A stretch of 64,000 nt of DNA from Mytilus edulis. Its lineage: Eukaryota; Mollusca; Bivalvia; Mytilida; Mytilidae. This document shows, one piece after another, positions 21,278 to 33,599 of this stretch. The notes beneath the pieces are model-generated. The model worked only from the letters and a program-made list of their open reading frames with translations, was not told the DNA's origin and did not search any database. Each line of letters begins with the position of its first letter. Position 1 is the first letter of the stretch. The translations under genes were made by a program, and so were the position numbers. The DNA is taken from contig NC_092356.1 of NCBI RefSeq assembly GCF_963676685.1, positions 18,215,750-18,279,749 of the forward strand, given 5' to 3'.

Positions 21278-24200
21278 CTACTTATACAAAAATGAAGAGG
21301 AAATATTAATTTAATGTAACACCGTACAATTCTAATGACTTTATAGTTGTTATAAAGAAATAAGCTTCTCTAGATTTTTTTACACACTTCAAAATTTCCG
21401 TTTTTTCTTTTTTCACTTTATTTAACAGTTTATTGAGTAGATCTCATTTTTGAATTCATAATTTCTATGAGTGCTGATATATGTGCATATATTTTTCAGT
21501 GGAGAAATGGATTGTTTTAATACTTATTTTGTCATATGAGCGCTTTTCTGAATATACCTTTTTCCAGGAAAGCTCAAATCGATAAAACATATGAAAATTT
21601 GGGATGTTTCACGAGAGAAAAAAGAATGCGAAACCATTTAATGTCAATGTTGACTGACGGAGAATAACCTTAGTTTCTTTTCGATTTCAACATGTATCAA
21701 GTACAAAAAACAGTATTTTACATCCATGTCTGCATATTGTAGATGGTAGATGCATTATGTATTTCTATTGCAATTTTGACGTCGAATATCTATTTAAATG
21801 AAGAAATCATATAATCATAAAATCTTATTTTTTCTTAAACAAGATAATCAAATAATCAAATTATCATGACCTATTTGGTCTGCTTATAATCAAATAATCA
21901 CAATATAAACGGCAAAGTAATCACATAATAAAAAAACCATGAGGAGGCTGTTAAATGTATTGACACATTCAATCATTAGCCATGACAAATAAAATAACAA
22001 TGGGCAATCGTGAGCATTCATTTTACTTACTACGACAGACTGGTGGACTGTAGTCCCAAAAACCATAAATTTGACAAGTTCTCGTTAGATTTCCGGACAC
22101 CAACACATGTCCTATGTTACATGTGTAATGGCATGTGTCACCATATATATCTCCAGTTTGACTTATCAACGTTGATCCGTTGTAAACGACTGGTGTTTGA
22201 CATCGTGTGACTGAAATGGAAAAGGGAGATATAGGTTAAAATAGCAACGTCTCTGAATCACACAAAGGAACACACAGTTGTTGTGTTACTCTATACCGGG
22301 GTTCACGTTATTCTATACAGAGGTTACATGTGTTATTTTTTAGGTCACCATCACGAATTGGTAGATTTGCGAGGCCCCTCATGGTGATGTCTAAGTTACC
22401 ACATAATTACAGAATCATTAACTATAATTTAGGCAAGTTAATAAAAAATACAGTCCTAGATTATCAAATAATCAAACAAACATAAAATATTTGTTCTGGT
22501 AATCAAATAATCAATATAAAAAAGGACCAAGTTATCACATAATCATAAACCCAATTAGGAGGCTCGAGTGTAGATTTGCATGATGGGTGATGCATCTATA
22601 GCTGGTATGGAGACACTTGCCTTGTCGAGTAAATGGGTTTTAATACTTTTGTTGTTGAAATACATCAGCTACTGTTGTCCTTAATGATCACCAGCTATAC
22701 GATTGGGGCTATGATAATGCGTCAACAAACAGCAAACGTGTAGCGTTGGGGCACTTTTTGTACATGTCAGACACACACTTCCTATTTGTCGATACTTTGA
22801 AAAATTCAATAGACTGATCATCAACAAGTGAAGTTTTATAAACTCACAGCAGTTAGACAGTGGTAAGTTGTAACGGTGAGTATGTTTCAAATCCGTCAAA
22901 AACCTACCTCAAGCTTGTCAATATGTTAAATGAACTAAAAAACATTTTATGCATACTAGTACATTTTTCTAGAATAACTGAACAAAATAAGTTAATATTT
23001 GGTCAGCTGGTTGTAAGTGATTCTATAAAACTTCAGATATGCCAGACACTATTTTTTACCCAGATATTTTCAATAACGGATGTGGCTTTACTTAGAGCAA
23101 CAACACGTGCATTCTTGGCACACATTAGCGATTCGTAATTTAAAAAAAAACACATTTCATCTTGTTCCTCACTTGAAAAGAATCAGTATTCTAAAACTGA
23201 ACAAAGTTTGAATCTCACATTTCTCCTTTTGTGAAACAGTTAAGTTAGCGTTCTAAACGACTGAGCAAAAGAAGTACCCCTTAGCACAACTACTTATGAC
23301 TGGCTAAGTATCTTTCACTCAAAAGATTGTGTTGTAAAATAATTTTATACTTACTTTTCAATATGTGTTTTAACAATGTATGAATGCGGTAGATGTTTAT
23401 ATCCTTTCCTTATGGTTTGGTGATAGTTGTACGCGACGGGTGCCACATGTGGAGCAGGATATGCTTACCCTTATGGAGCACTTGAGATAATCCCCAGTTT
23501 TTGGTGGGGTGCGTGCTGCTTAGTCTTTAGTTTTCTATGTTGTGTCCTAATATTTGTCAGTTTGTCTTTTTCATTTTTAGTCATGAGGTTGTCAGTTTAT
23601 TTTCGATCTTTGAGTTTGTCCCTCTTGTATCTTTCGTCCATCTTTTTTCTAATTAGTAGATATGTCATTATACATGTTTAACTTTGAAAAGAGGTTACTT
23701 GGACAAGCACATACAAAATGCATAGAGGTAAAACATGTTAACTCACCTTTTCTAACCGTTGAGCAAATTGACATGAGTGACAAAGTGCAAGTATAGTCTT
23801 TCCAAAGACCATACGGCTGCTTAATGATAACACAATTTTCTAAATTGTTATCTATCGGCTCGTTTACATCCCAATTCATCCAGTCTTGTAACACTCCGTT
23901 ATGTGTTTTCACATTTGATCCACTTGGGTTTTCTTTATATCCTATATGGTAATAAGTCCCTGCATGTGATAGGTTTCTGAGTTCATAAAGTGAATAGAAA
24001 ATATATTATCAAACCTGAGTTAACAACCACCTGTATAATGCGACCAAGCAATTATAAATCCCCCAAATAAAATTTCAAAATATTAAGCGACCATCTTCTT
24101 ATCACAACCAGTGAACGCTTAATTTGGCTCATAGCGACAATCAACAGGTTAAACAATCAGATTTACTATGAAGATTAACGATTAGACAAAAAGAAGAATC

Positions 24201-27200
24201 GTACCGCCTATATGATTTTCATGATTTTTTTCAATCTATTGACACTTTTGCTTATATTTCATGTTAAAATAATTGATTAATAAATAAATGATTAATAAGT
24301 TCACAAATTATAAGTTGTTAATGTACCGGTACGTTATGTTTTTAACCTGACTATTTATTAAAAATTTGACCTCATAAATTATTTTAAAATGCATTTTACA
24401 AAGTTCAACAATCAGTACGTCGATCTATTTCCAAGACAGAGATCTTTAATTGCTAAATATTTTTTTATGTATAAATGTGTGTTTTATTGAAATTAGTAAT
24501 TTGAATACTAGCAATGCTTAATTAAAAGCGAAATAATTGACATAAAATGCCGATTGCAAAATTGTGATGAAACAATATTCCAAGGAAATATATCTACGCA
24601 ATGTCTAAATGAACATGTTCATATGATGAAATCATAATCTTTCAGTCAGTTTAATTGACGTCTGGAGCTGGCATGTCAGTTAACTGCTAGTAGTCTGTTG
24701 TTATTTATGTATTATTGTCATTTTGTTTATTTTCTTTGGTTACATCTTCTGACATCAGACTCGGATTTCTCTTTAACTGAATTTTAATGTGCGTATTGTT
24801 ATGCGTTTACTTTACTACATTGGTTAGAGGTATAGGGGGAGGGTTGGGATCTCACAAACATGTTTAACCCCGCCGCATTTTTGCGCCTGTCCCAAGTCAG
24901 GAGCCTCTGGCCTTTGTTAGTCTTGTATTATTTTAATTTTAGTTTCTTGTGTACAATTTGGAAATTAGTATGGCGTTCATTATCACTGGACTAGTATATA
25001 TTTGTTTAGGGGCCAGCTGAAGGACGCCTCCGGGTACGGGAATTTCTCGCTACATTGAAGACCTGTTGGTGACCCTCTGCTGTTGTTTTTTATTTGGTCG
25101 GGTTGTTGTCTCTTTGACACATTCCCCATTTCCATTCTCAATTTTATGTCGTGGTGTTACATTTCACAAAATTCATCCAAATTATTAGAAATATTCCACA
25201 TAAAGCGGTGCAAGGGGCCGTCTTTAAATTGCATTGAGGTGAGGCTTTTTATGTTCCGTATTGCAGGCTTCAAGATTAAAAACAGCAAGAAAAGTGTGTT
25301 TCCTTTGCTTTAAATAAGTAGTTTGTTGTGCATGTACTAATTTTGCTATTATATGGTCAAATTTAAAAATGATGGTAATAGATAAAGATATGAAATTTTT
25401 GGCAATAGCTTTTTTCTCTAGAGTACCAATATTGATGGCTTAGTGAAATTGAATTTAGAAGAATATGTGAAGGTAATGAACACTCTTTTGCAGTTTTAGT
25501 AATCTATCTAATAGAAAGTTATTGCAGTTTTCCCATATTGAACAACAAGAATCTAGTAGAGGTAAAACGAAAGCGTTATAAACCAACGTCTAGCTTATAT
25601 AGCTATGATTATTTCTGAATAGGAATTAGCTTAAATTACCACAGAAACAACGAAACACATCAAATCCAGGGAAGTGACCCTGGTACGGGTCCATTTCCAG
25701 GGGTACATAAGATACCGTCTTTATTTTATTTTATTGACTTTATCACATACCGAACTTTAATCAACCAATTAACCACTCTTTGTGCTTCTAAATCTGGGAT
25801 AACGGAGTAATCAAGGCCACATGCATTTGTAGATTGTTGTTGGGTACTATCAATCCAGTAACAGTATAGATTTACGCCGTCTATGTATGACACGCCATTC
25901 TCCCTACAATCTCCATAGTTAAAATCGATAACTAAAACAAAAATATTTCAACTATAAAAATAAACTTATATTAACTGACCAGACACGCTTTGACTTAAAG
26001 CGTATTTTTATTGACATGCTATTCATTTATTCTAATCCACGACGTTAGGACTCTGTTAGATAATATGATGGAATTTGGTGCGACTGTCTGTCATACAAGT
26101 GAGAGGTTTAGCTAGTTATAAAACCAGGTGCAATCCACCATTTTCTACATTAGAAAATGCCTGTACCAAGTCAGGAATATGACAGTTGTTATCCATTCGT
26201 TTGACGGTTTTAGCTTTTGAGTGTTCCATTTGATAAGGGACTTTTCTTTTTGAATTTTTCTCGTAGTTCAGTATTTTTGTGATATCACTTTTTGTATATT
26301 TATCTCATTTGCAATTAGTTAACATTTACTTATTCAATATTCAGGAAAGTTAAAACTATGATGTCATCGAAGGTTGGTTTTTACTTTTTAGGATGTAATA
26401 ATGGAAAATCAACTTATAAGAAATCATTAAACCTAATATTTTTAAGTATAAAATATTGATGTCATCAAAAATGAAAGTAAAGCTTGAAAACCTTTTTCAA
26501 AATTATTCAACTCATGAATAAAGCTAAATTTTCTTCATGCTTAAAATAGTATGTTTCCATCCCCATATCATTTTGGACAAAATGTCTTAAACAGTTAAAT
26601 TTATAAATGTTTGCATATATTGTATATATGCTTCGATTAAAGTCGTAAAATTTGTTTCCCTACAGAAAAAAAACTTCACCATAAAAGACGAATGAACTTT
26701 GTTTTTAAAACACAAATGTATTTACCTAATGAGCAAAAAGCTTCCCGGTAGAGCGTACAAAGTATGGCATCCCAATGTCCGTCTTTGAAGCCAACACAGG
26801 TTTTAGTAGTATCCATTGCAGATATAAACGCCGAATAATTCTGTTGCTCACCATTTCCCTCTCTTATAACTGTGTACTCAGAGGTTGAGTTGTAATTGAT
26901 TGTGTAACCAATGTGATACATGATATTTGCAGTTCCCCTGCAAAAAGATAGTTGATGCCAATGTTGTACGAACACCCTTAAAATGTTTATATCGAGCTAA
27001 ACTGATTCCTTGTCGAATATTAATCAAATTTAGAATCCTCCTTATCTTATCTTTACTTTATTGTTTGATTTATGGATTGATTGATTTATTAATATATTTA
27101 TTATGTGTGTCTGTTTGTTTGCTTGTTTGCTTGTTTTTGTGTTCTTAAATATAATTCATTTATTTCATTTACCTTTTTTTCACTGCGGACAGAATCTTTG

Positions 27201-30200
27201 TCAATCTAATGGACAATTATTTAGTCGAACATGCAGCCGAGCCGGCAATGTACCGTTGTTTGTATTGACTTTTGTGAAGCTTATGTATCCAAAACAAACA
27301 AGGGTTAGTCCTCCGATTTCCTGTTCAATGTAATGTTCATTTCATCCTTGTCAATGATATGTTTTTGTATTTGGGATTTGCTCATTTATTCCTTAGTCTT
27401 TGACAAGACACTCGTACGTAGTAACGAGATAATCATACAAAGACAATATATTTTTTTTGTCCGCAGGAACAAAAATGTTTTTATCGTGAATAGATGCAAG
27501 ATATTTCACAGCTTCTTTGTCTCTGAAAACGGACTTTTGTTGATAATTCGCATAGTTTGTCAACTTATGAATGCAATCACTGACGTTTTATATGTTCTGA
27601 TTGCTTTAACTCATTCTGACAAAGTTTACAGTTTAACTTTTTCTCGTTTATTCCATGGTCTTGCCCTTTCATTATTGTCTTCTATAAATGTTGACCATTT
27701 GTTCTATGTTTTATCCTTTTTGTCCATTATTCTCTTTTCTTCATATTTTAGCACCTCATTATTTCCATTTTGGTAAAGTTTTGTCTTTTTTCTTTATTCT
27801 TAATATTTTGTAACCGTTTTTCTCTGTTTTTTAACCCCCATGATCCTGAACCGGCTTGAGTTACGGCCATTTGATATCTGGTGGAGGGGAATTTTTTTAA
27901 TGTGATCAGTAACTTGGTTTAGGAAGAACTGAAAATGCATTTCTTTGAACACGACAGGATGGTCGCATAAAATACAGGACAGTTGAGTCTATAAGTTTAC
28001 AAAAAAAAAGAAAAATAGATTAAATAAACAGCTACGGAAAAATAAAATCATGCATAGAATCAAATGAATTTTGATGATCAATCCAAAATAAACCCTCCTG
28101 TACCACCCGCCGCTTCCCCCAAGCGAATATCAAATAGTCCCTCCCCCTTCTGTCACTTTATTTCATTTCGTAGTCCTTTTTTTAGACAAATCTTAAATCC
28201 TCTATGATAAGATTGCACGTTGAAAATTTGACTAAGGCCTTTTATATCTGACTATGCGGTATGGGATTTGCTCATTGTTGGAGGCCGTACGGTGACCTAT
28301 AGTTGTTTATTTCTGTGTCATTTTGGTCTCTTGTAGACGGTTGTCTCGTTGGCAATCATATCACATCTTCTTTTTTATATGTTGATCCTTGTAAAAGTAC
28401 AATAGTGGCTACAAATGTTTGACATACCTTGTTAATGCTAACTGATACAAAATATCATTTGCACCACTGTCTGGTACCCATGCATAATCATAATCTCCAC
28501 AATGAGTCGTGCCATGCTGAAGAGGCATATAATCTATCCAGTAACATATAACAAAATTTCCATATGTATAAGATGCTCCGTCGGCTTGACAATCACCATA
28601 CTCGTATGTTTGTTCTAGAAAGAAAGAAGAAGATAAGAATTGGCCTTTTTCAGAATCTAATTATAAAAAATCATGGGTAATTTCATTGTTCGTACTCTAA
28701 AGTGAAAATAACGTAATTGGTTGAATGTCCATTGTAATCATTTAACCAATCATGACATTTTGATGTACTCTTTCGAAAATATAACCCAGCATGCATAAGA
28801 TTCTGAAACGGCAAACATGTTCCAAGATCTATTACAATAAGAACACAATTGAACAGTAGCTTGAAAGTAAATAGATACACAAGATAATTCGTTTTTTACA
28901 AACATGTTGTCAAAGAATTGTTTACGGGTTCATGACTGAATGAAAATACCTACGCATAATTTTAAGCATAGTTTTTAGTATTTGTAATTTTCTTCTGATT
29001 GAGTCATGCTAAAAATTAAGGTGCACAGGAATCTCTGCTTACAACACCTTTCTGTTTCTACTTATCTGCGTACGGCCAGAAACTTCATGTGACAATGATT
29101 GTATTTAATATATTTTTTTATTTCTGTATAATGACGTCTGTGATAATGACCCCTGTATTTAGCAAATCCCAAAAACACCGTGAGATGGTGCACCTGACAG
29201 GTTTAAATCGTACAGATTATAGGTAGCAGATAACAGTTCATACCTCGTTATTTAAGTAGTATAGAAAAGCAGCTTAACCAGCTGAACAATATACTATTTG
29301 GTCACTTTCTGTCACAGTACTGTAATGCTTAGACACGACAGTATGATATTGATAAAACAGGTAAATAACAACTCTGAACACAGGACTGCAACCAAATTGT
29401 CTGAACAGTTCTCAATAAGTAAAATAACTTTTGCTTCTTAACGGAATGTTCCTAAGCAAATGGCAAAATCAAAACCTAAAACACATTAAACGAATGAATA
29501 ATTACTGTCTTATTCCGGATATTTTTTTTTATGTTGAAATTGAGGATTGAACCTGGTTTTATAGCTAGCTTAAGTTCACACCTGTATTACAGTCACATAA
29601 TACTCAATTATATTGACAACGATGTATAAACAAAACAACCAAACAAAATACAAATGTAGGAAACTATGGCAAAAATAGGGGTAAAGCAGTCAACATTATG
29701 AAATAATCTTAATCACTGGCAAAACTAGCCATTATGTCTACAATACAAGCAAAAACTGGCAATTATGTTTACCATACAAACAAAAAGGCAAACGGGCCAG
29801 CTGAAGGACGCCTCCGGATGCGGGAGTTTCTCGCTGCATTGAAGACCTATTTGTTACCTTCTGCTGTTGTCTGTTTTATTGTCAGGTTGTTGTCTCTTTG
29901 ACATATTCTCCATTTCCATTCTCAATTTTATATAGACAAAGAACATTAGCAAAATAAAAAAATGAAAGACAGGAATACAAATATTTACCATAGCACAACA
30001 CAATTTACTTCAGAAGAGCAGTTTAAAAATTGGCTGAAATTTGAAAAGACTTAAAAATGAATCGTTAGTCTGAAAAGAGCTGCAAAGATAAAAATTATCG
30101 TTTCAGATCAAAATATGTTAATTTGCTATAAACATAGCATTTGTTCACCATTTTGTACATAAGAAAATGCCTTTTACAAGTCAGGAATATAACAATTGTT

Positions 30201-30647
30201 TTTCATTCACTTCGTGTCTTTGAGCTTATGATTTGTCATTTAGTAAGAAAATTTTTCATTTTGTATTTTCATTAGACTTGAATATTTTTGATATCTTAAT
30301 CAGTTTCATCAGATTATTTCTTTATTACATTATTTTATTATTTGAATATCAAATTCAATTGAATTTACATGAGTAATAAAAAAAAACCTGTCAAATCCGA
30401 TCAAAACACGTCTTGTATTATGTATAGATATCTACGACGGATGGTACATGCTTAATACGAGTTGAAAACTCTATCTTTATTGTTAAAAACTATGCAATCG
30501 CAACAAGGATTTCTAGCAATTCTGATTGTTTTCACTACATGTGACACATTTGTCTGTTGATACCGGAAATTGATAATACTTACGATTAGCATGAATAAAT
30601 CCATACTTTAATACAACGATACAAATGCATGTCAAAAAACAATTCAT
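20865..30647 (-). CDS. Complete membrane C-type-lectin-like protein: SP-CTLD-CTLD-sushi-TM
   Basis: Seven minus-strand exons: 30584-30647, 28428-28614, 26726-26937, 25751-25931, 23747-23976, 22031-22210 and 20865-21277. All six introns are GT-AG and every junction keeps frame, giving about 488 aa. Order: signal peptide 1-21, CTLD1 about 23-154, CTLD2 about 156-287, sushi/CCP about 293-351, Ser/Thr-rich stalk 353-402, a Cys cluster and helical segment to 455, TM 457-484 and a very short cytoplasmic tail. CTLD1 has GHWD and CTLD2 has EPI and WKD where sugar-binding lectins have EPN and WND, so Ca-dependent sugar binding is uncertain. The stalk-TM region (LTVD, CADDPRPS, GYTGA) resembles one I recall from many bivalve membrane proteins. 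The type I cell-surface orientation and a recognition role are inference. A paralogue lies at 4.8-17.4 kb. Introns contain MITE, LINE-tail and R1 and R2 repeats. Confidence 0.8.
21800..21955. mobile_element. MITE family M1, partial copy in lectin intron 6
   Basis: aataatcaaattatcatgacc core and a catgaggaggctgtta end. The left terminus is lost. Confidence 0.5.
22031..22210 (-). CDS. Lectin exon 6, sushi/CCP domain
   Basis: One whole domain per exon: RCQTPVVYNGS, YGDTCHYTCNIGHVLVSGN, RTCQIYGFWDYSPPVC. Four sushi Cys, the W near the end and NG/YG landmarks are present. One extra Cys (DTC) is unusual. Confidence 0.85.
22369..22566. mobile_element. MITE family M1 copy in lectin intron 5
   Basis: cgaggcccctcatgg ... 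ccaattaggaggctcg ends. The string tagatttgc occurs on both sides, a likely target duplication. Confidence 0.6.
23434..23645. repeat. R2 repeat, inverted copy in lectin intron 5
   Basis: Reverse complement of the 16862-17103 and 43078-43311 repeat (gtgccacatgtggagcagga, gttgtcagtttattttcga). Confidence 0.7.
23747..23976 (-). CDS. Lectin exon 5 (D), CTLD2 second half
   Basis: YYHIGYKENPSG, WMNWDVNEPIDNNLENC, GLWKDYTC and MSIC: the classic W..NEP..ENC..W.D..C..C layout with EPI instead of EPN. The CTCAG acceptor was chosen because only it keeps phase with exon 4. Confidence 0.8.
24618..25147 (+). mobile_element. 5'-truncated retroelement tail in lectin intron 4
   Basis: About 530 bp matching 3700-4231 closely, same orientation and same 3' end, without the coding part. 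Confidence 0.65.
25751..25931 (-). CDS. Lectin exon 4 (C), CTLD2 first half
   Basis: FNYGDCRENGVSY, YCYWID and CGLDYSVIPDLEAQRVVNWL. Donor GTATGT, phase 2. Confidence 0.78.
26101..26305 (+). repeat. R1 repeat copy in lectin intron 3
   Basis: ttataaaaccaggtgcaatc, ccaagtcaggaatatgacag and agttcagtatttttgtgata blocks shared with 61474-61661. Confidence 0.6.
26726..26937 (-). CDS. Lectin exon 3 (B), CTLD1 second half
   Basis: Acceptor ttgcag, donor GTAAAT. Encodes MYHIGYTINY ... CVGFKDGHWDAILC ... EAFCSL, the Cys pattern of the C-terminal half of a CTLD. Confidence 0.78.
26985..27900. other. Intronic stretch with long open frame, no recognised gene
   Basis: A 147-codon plus-strand frame (27333-27776) is hydrophobic and T-rich with no domain I recognise. 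It lies antisense within the lectin intron and looks like repeat-derived sequence. Confidence 0.35.
28240..28375 (+). repeat. Retroelement 3' tail, family A
   Basis: tttgctcattgttggaggcc ... ggcaatcatatcacatcttc. Matches the reverse complement of the inner part of 56271-56640. Confidence 0.55.
28428..28614 (-). CDS. Lectin exon 2 (A), CTLD1 first half
   Basis: TYEYGDCQADGASY, VICYWID, HCGDYDYAW and VPDSGANDILYQL. Acceptor ttctag, donor GTATGT. Confidence 0.78.
28648..28812. mobile_element. MITE family M2 in lectin intron 1
   Basis: tttcagaatctaattat at one end and, inverted, gccgtttcagaatcttatg at the other. Interior homologous to 9601-9770 in opposite orientation. Confidence 0.6.
29787..29935 (+). 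mobile_element. Very short retroelement tail
   Basis: gccagctgaaggacgcctcc through ccatttccattctcaatttta. The shortest member of the 3094-4231 family. Confidence 0.55.
30146..30300 (+). repeat. R1 repeat, diverged
   Basis: caccattttgtacataagaa, caagtcaggaatataacaat and gaatatttttgatatc blocks. Confidence 0.45.
30584..30647 (-). CDS. Lectin exon 1, signal peptide
   Basis: ATG at 30647-30645 and 21 codons plus one base to a GTAAGT donor. The peptide MNCFLTCICIVVLKYGFIHA is a good signal sequence. An in-frame upstream ATG (30713) would add 22 polar residues and is less likely. Confidence 0.72.
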
Positions 30648-30954
30648 TTTAGAAAGATTGCTGTTATTGAAATAAATTTTACATAAAACTTTTGAATAAT
30701 CCTTCGACGACAACTTTCAATTAATCAAGTTTACACGATAGTATTATAACAGAAAAAAATTAAACGAGTAATATGCTTCAATAGTTTAAACAATCAGTTT
30801 AAGTGGACCACAATTTTCGAAACATTAGTATATTTGAAATGATGGGGTGATTCTACTGTCACTAACCGATAACTAAATCTGAATCAAATATTTGCTAGAT
30901 ATATATCTCCATAACATATTGTTCTGTGCATAGTAAGGTGTGTTAACCTACCTT

Positions 30955-31190
30955 TTAGTATTAAAATTTCCAGGAAATAGTTATCGATCTATTTTACTGT
31001 TTATATTGATAAGTTCAAAATTTTAGTTAATTTGAAAAAAGACAAAAGGTTTAATTGTATGGCTGTCAAACTATTGACCCTTGAACATTTAGGTAACACA
31101 ATTATCTATAGAAATCACGGATTCATTTGTTTTTCTCTATTTGTTGTGTACAAATAAAATTCTCAACACTTTTTCATGTTATTTAAGTTA
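30955..31190 (-). promoter_or_regulatory. Block upstream of lectin exon 1 shared with the left array
   Basis: taccttttagtattaaaatt, agttatcgat and ctgtttatattgat align with 17690-17960 and with the ends of units 1 and 2. In each case the block lies a few hundred bases 5' of a signal-peptide exon, so it may hold the promoter. That role is inference. Confidence 0.4.
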
Positions 31191-31667
31191 GATTTTTATC
31201 GGTTTTGTCTTATATATGACCGCAGGAGAACATTGACCTTTATATTGTTGACGAGCCTATTTTCACATATATTTAGCGACTTGTATGAATTTATTCACCT
31301 TTTTAAAGTACCAAATCACCATTAAAATCGGTTAATTTCATCTGTGTGATTGTTAAAACAATATAAATATACTCGAGGCGTTTTGAATAATAACAGATCT
31401 GTCGTAAGGTTTTCAATACTTGGCAGAAAATAGTCACGAGATGTTTTGAGATCATGTTTTATGTTTTGATAAATTGATAAACTTTCGTGACTGTACGTGC
31501 CCTCCAAAAATACATTTACAACAATATGTCGTATGAATGTGTTAATCAAATCAAATTAAAAGCTTTGATAATATTAATTGTCTAATTCCTTTGTAGTTTC
31601 AAGGAATAATTACAAAGTTTATGTGTTTCAATGTTTTGTATAAAAGGAGGATTTTTACAAATTTGCT

Positions 31668-31892
31668 GTTTGCAAAAGTATAAATAATTCGAAGTACTAA
31701 TGATTTTCTTATCCTAGGCATAGATTACCTTAGCTGTATTTGGCAAAAGTTTTTGAAATTTTGGGATTTCAATGCTCTTCAAATTTGTATTTGTTTTGGC
31801 TTTCTTACTATTTTGTTCATTGGTGAGTCTTATGCAGACGAAACGCGCGTCTGGCGTATCAAATTATAAGCATGATACCTTTGATAATTAAT
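31668..31892 (+). mobile_element. Retrozyme copy 8, decayed hammerhead
   Basis: Body and the gacgaaacgcgcgtctggcgta half are kept. The CTGATGA arm has become TTGGTGA after a local deletion. Confidence 0.6.
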
Positions 31893-32135
31893 TAGATAAT
31901 AGGTAAAATCACAATTTTACTAAGCTCCGAGCAAAGCTTAAAAAGGAAAGTCCAAAATATAAAAGACGCGGGGGAAATAAGACGTATCAGAAGACTTAAA
32001 CATATATAATTAAATATCATATTAAATGATTAATCCGCCATATAAACATGTCCATATACACAATGCTATATGATGTGTTATAATGTAAAAATTTCTCGAA
32101 GAAAAAAATACGATGGAAGATCAAATTAAGAAATT

Positions 32136-32290
32136 ATTCATGGAAACCATAGATTGTTGGAAATTTACACATGGCCTGGGTCGTGATATTCAGATTTTAT
32201 CCTGCTGAGCGTTAACGAGGGATAAAACTAACGAATATCACGGCCAAGGTCATGTGTAAATTTCCAGCAATCTGTGGCTTCCATGAATTA
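32136..32290. mobile_element. Foldback element
   Basis: Arms of about 65-70 bp (attcatggaaaccatag ... and its inverse ctgtggcttccatgaat) around a gctgagcgttaacgagg centre. No coding content. Confidence 0.6.
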
Positions 32291-32299
32291 TATCGATTC

Positions 32300-33590
32300 T
32301 AATAGGACAAATACGGTCATCTAAATACTGAAGCGAGGGTTGGGTTGGTGTGTGTGTGCGGCTGATGTTTTTTACTCCCTCTTAGATAAAGGTCAAATCT
32401 CTTAATAAATCCGTACCTTGCATTGGTTATTTCGTGAATAACCGCTAGAAAAAAAAACTGTTTAATTCTTCTAATTCTCAACCCAACATTTGCTATTTTG
32501 AATTTGCATGATTTTCTCGTAAGCTTCCGTCAAATCCAAAGTTGATATTTAGTTACCAGGGAGCCACCATCTTGACTTGCTGAAATAAGTAAATATGCAA
32601 ATAATGTAATAAAACAAAAACTACCTCAAAAATCAGTTTTAATACAATATCATACGAATTTCGATGGTTTACGTAACAGAAAACTTTCAACTCTAGCGGT
32701 TTCATTTGTATGACGTCATGTTTTGAAATGAGTTAAATGCGCCAATAAAATTAATAGACTTTTGCGGAATTTTGTTTTATTTTTATTTTGTTGATTTCTC
32801 CGAGCTCTTGTGCATTACTGGTTTTTATCATGCATCCGAATAAGAATAACAGTTATTTTGTCTTTTAAAATCAATGAAATCGGCAAAGGGTCTGCAAATA
32901 GGTTCCAATGCATGTAGATTTACATGGGAAGAATATTGTAACAGCCATTATTGTGTATATCTCTGAGTCTGGGCTAAGTATAGATATATCGAGAATTTTA
33001 TCACAGTGTTGTTTACAAAGCAAAAGAAGCACGTCATATTAGAATTAACAACAAACCCAGGATGGGTTCAGGTATAAGTCATTAACATTTAATACATTTA
33101 TACAAGAAGTTCCTTGAAAAACGGATTGGCATTATTATCTATGAATAATATGTATTTATAACCTTCATCAAGAAATCTATTGAATTGAAGAAAGATTTGA
33201 AGTCCTGGTGGATACAAACCTGTCCCATTGCTATCATACCAAATCTTCGGATTTCTATATCGGAGGACAATTCCTGTTTTCAATTAAAAGATTGCATTAG
33301 TATTATTTCCTTTTACATAGAGGTTATATCATAAAAAGACAATAATGAAATGTTAAAAACTGTTCAAAGATACCATGCTAATAACTTTGTACACAAGTCG
33401 CCCAGCTCATCAGGTGTGTTTGAATCACAACGGTTGGAAAGCCAAATAAAGTACGTATACGTAGTCAAAAAGCATAAAAACAAATATTCCAAAAAATTGG
33501 GCGAAATTAAACTCATGCTATAAGTGTTAATAATTCTACCGATAATGCAGATAACAATAACATTTCATGTCAACTCAAAGGTGTTTTCTT
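32300..33590. other. No gene recognised
   Basis: Single-copy-looking AT-rich DNA. Only short frames. Confidence 0.35.
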
Positions 33591-33599
33591 CTAAGCTAG

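Noticed and set aside
27333..27776. 147-codon hydrophobic plus-strand ORF
   Set aside because: T-rich low-complexity composition, antisense in a lectin intron, no domain. Probably repeat-derived.
30645..30713. Upstream ATG of lectin exon 1 (22 extra residues)
   Set aside because: It would bury the signal peptide behind a polar segment; the downstream ATG gives a standard signal sequence.
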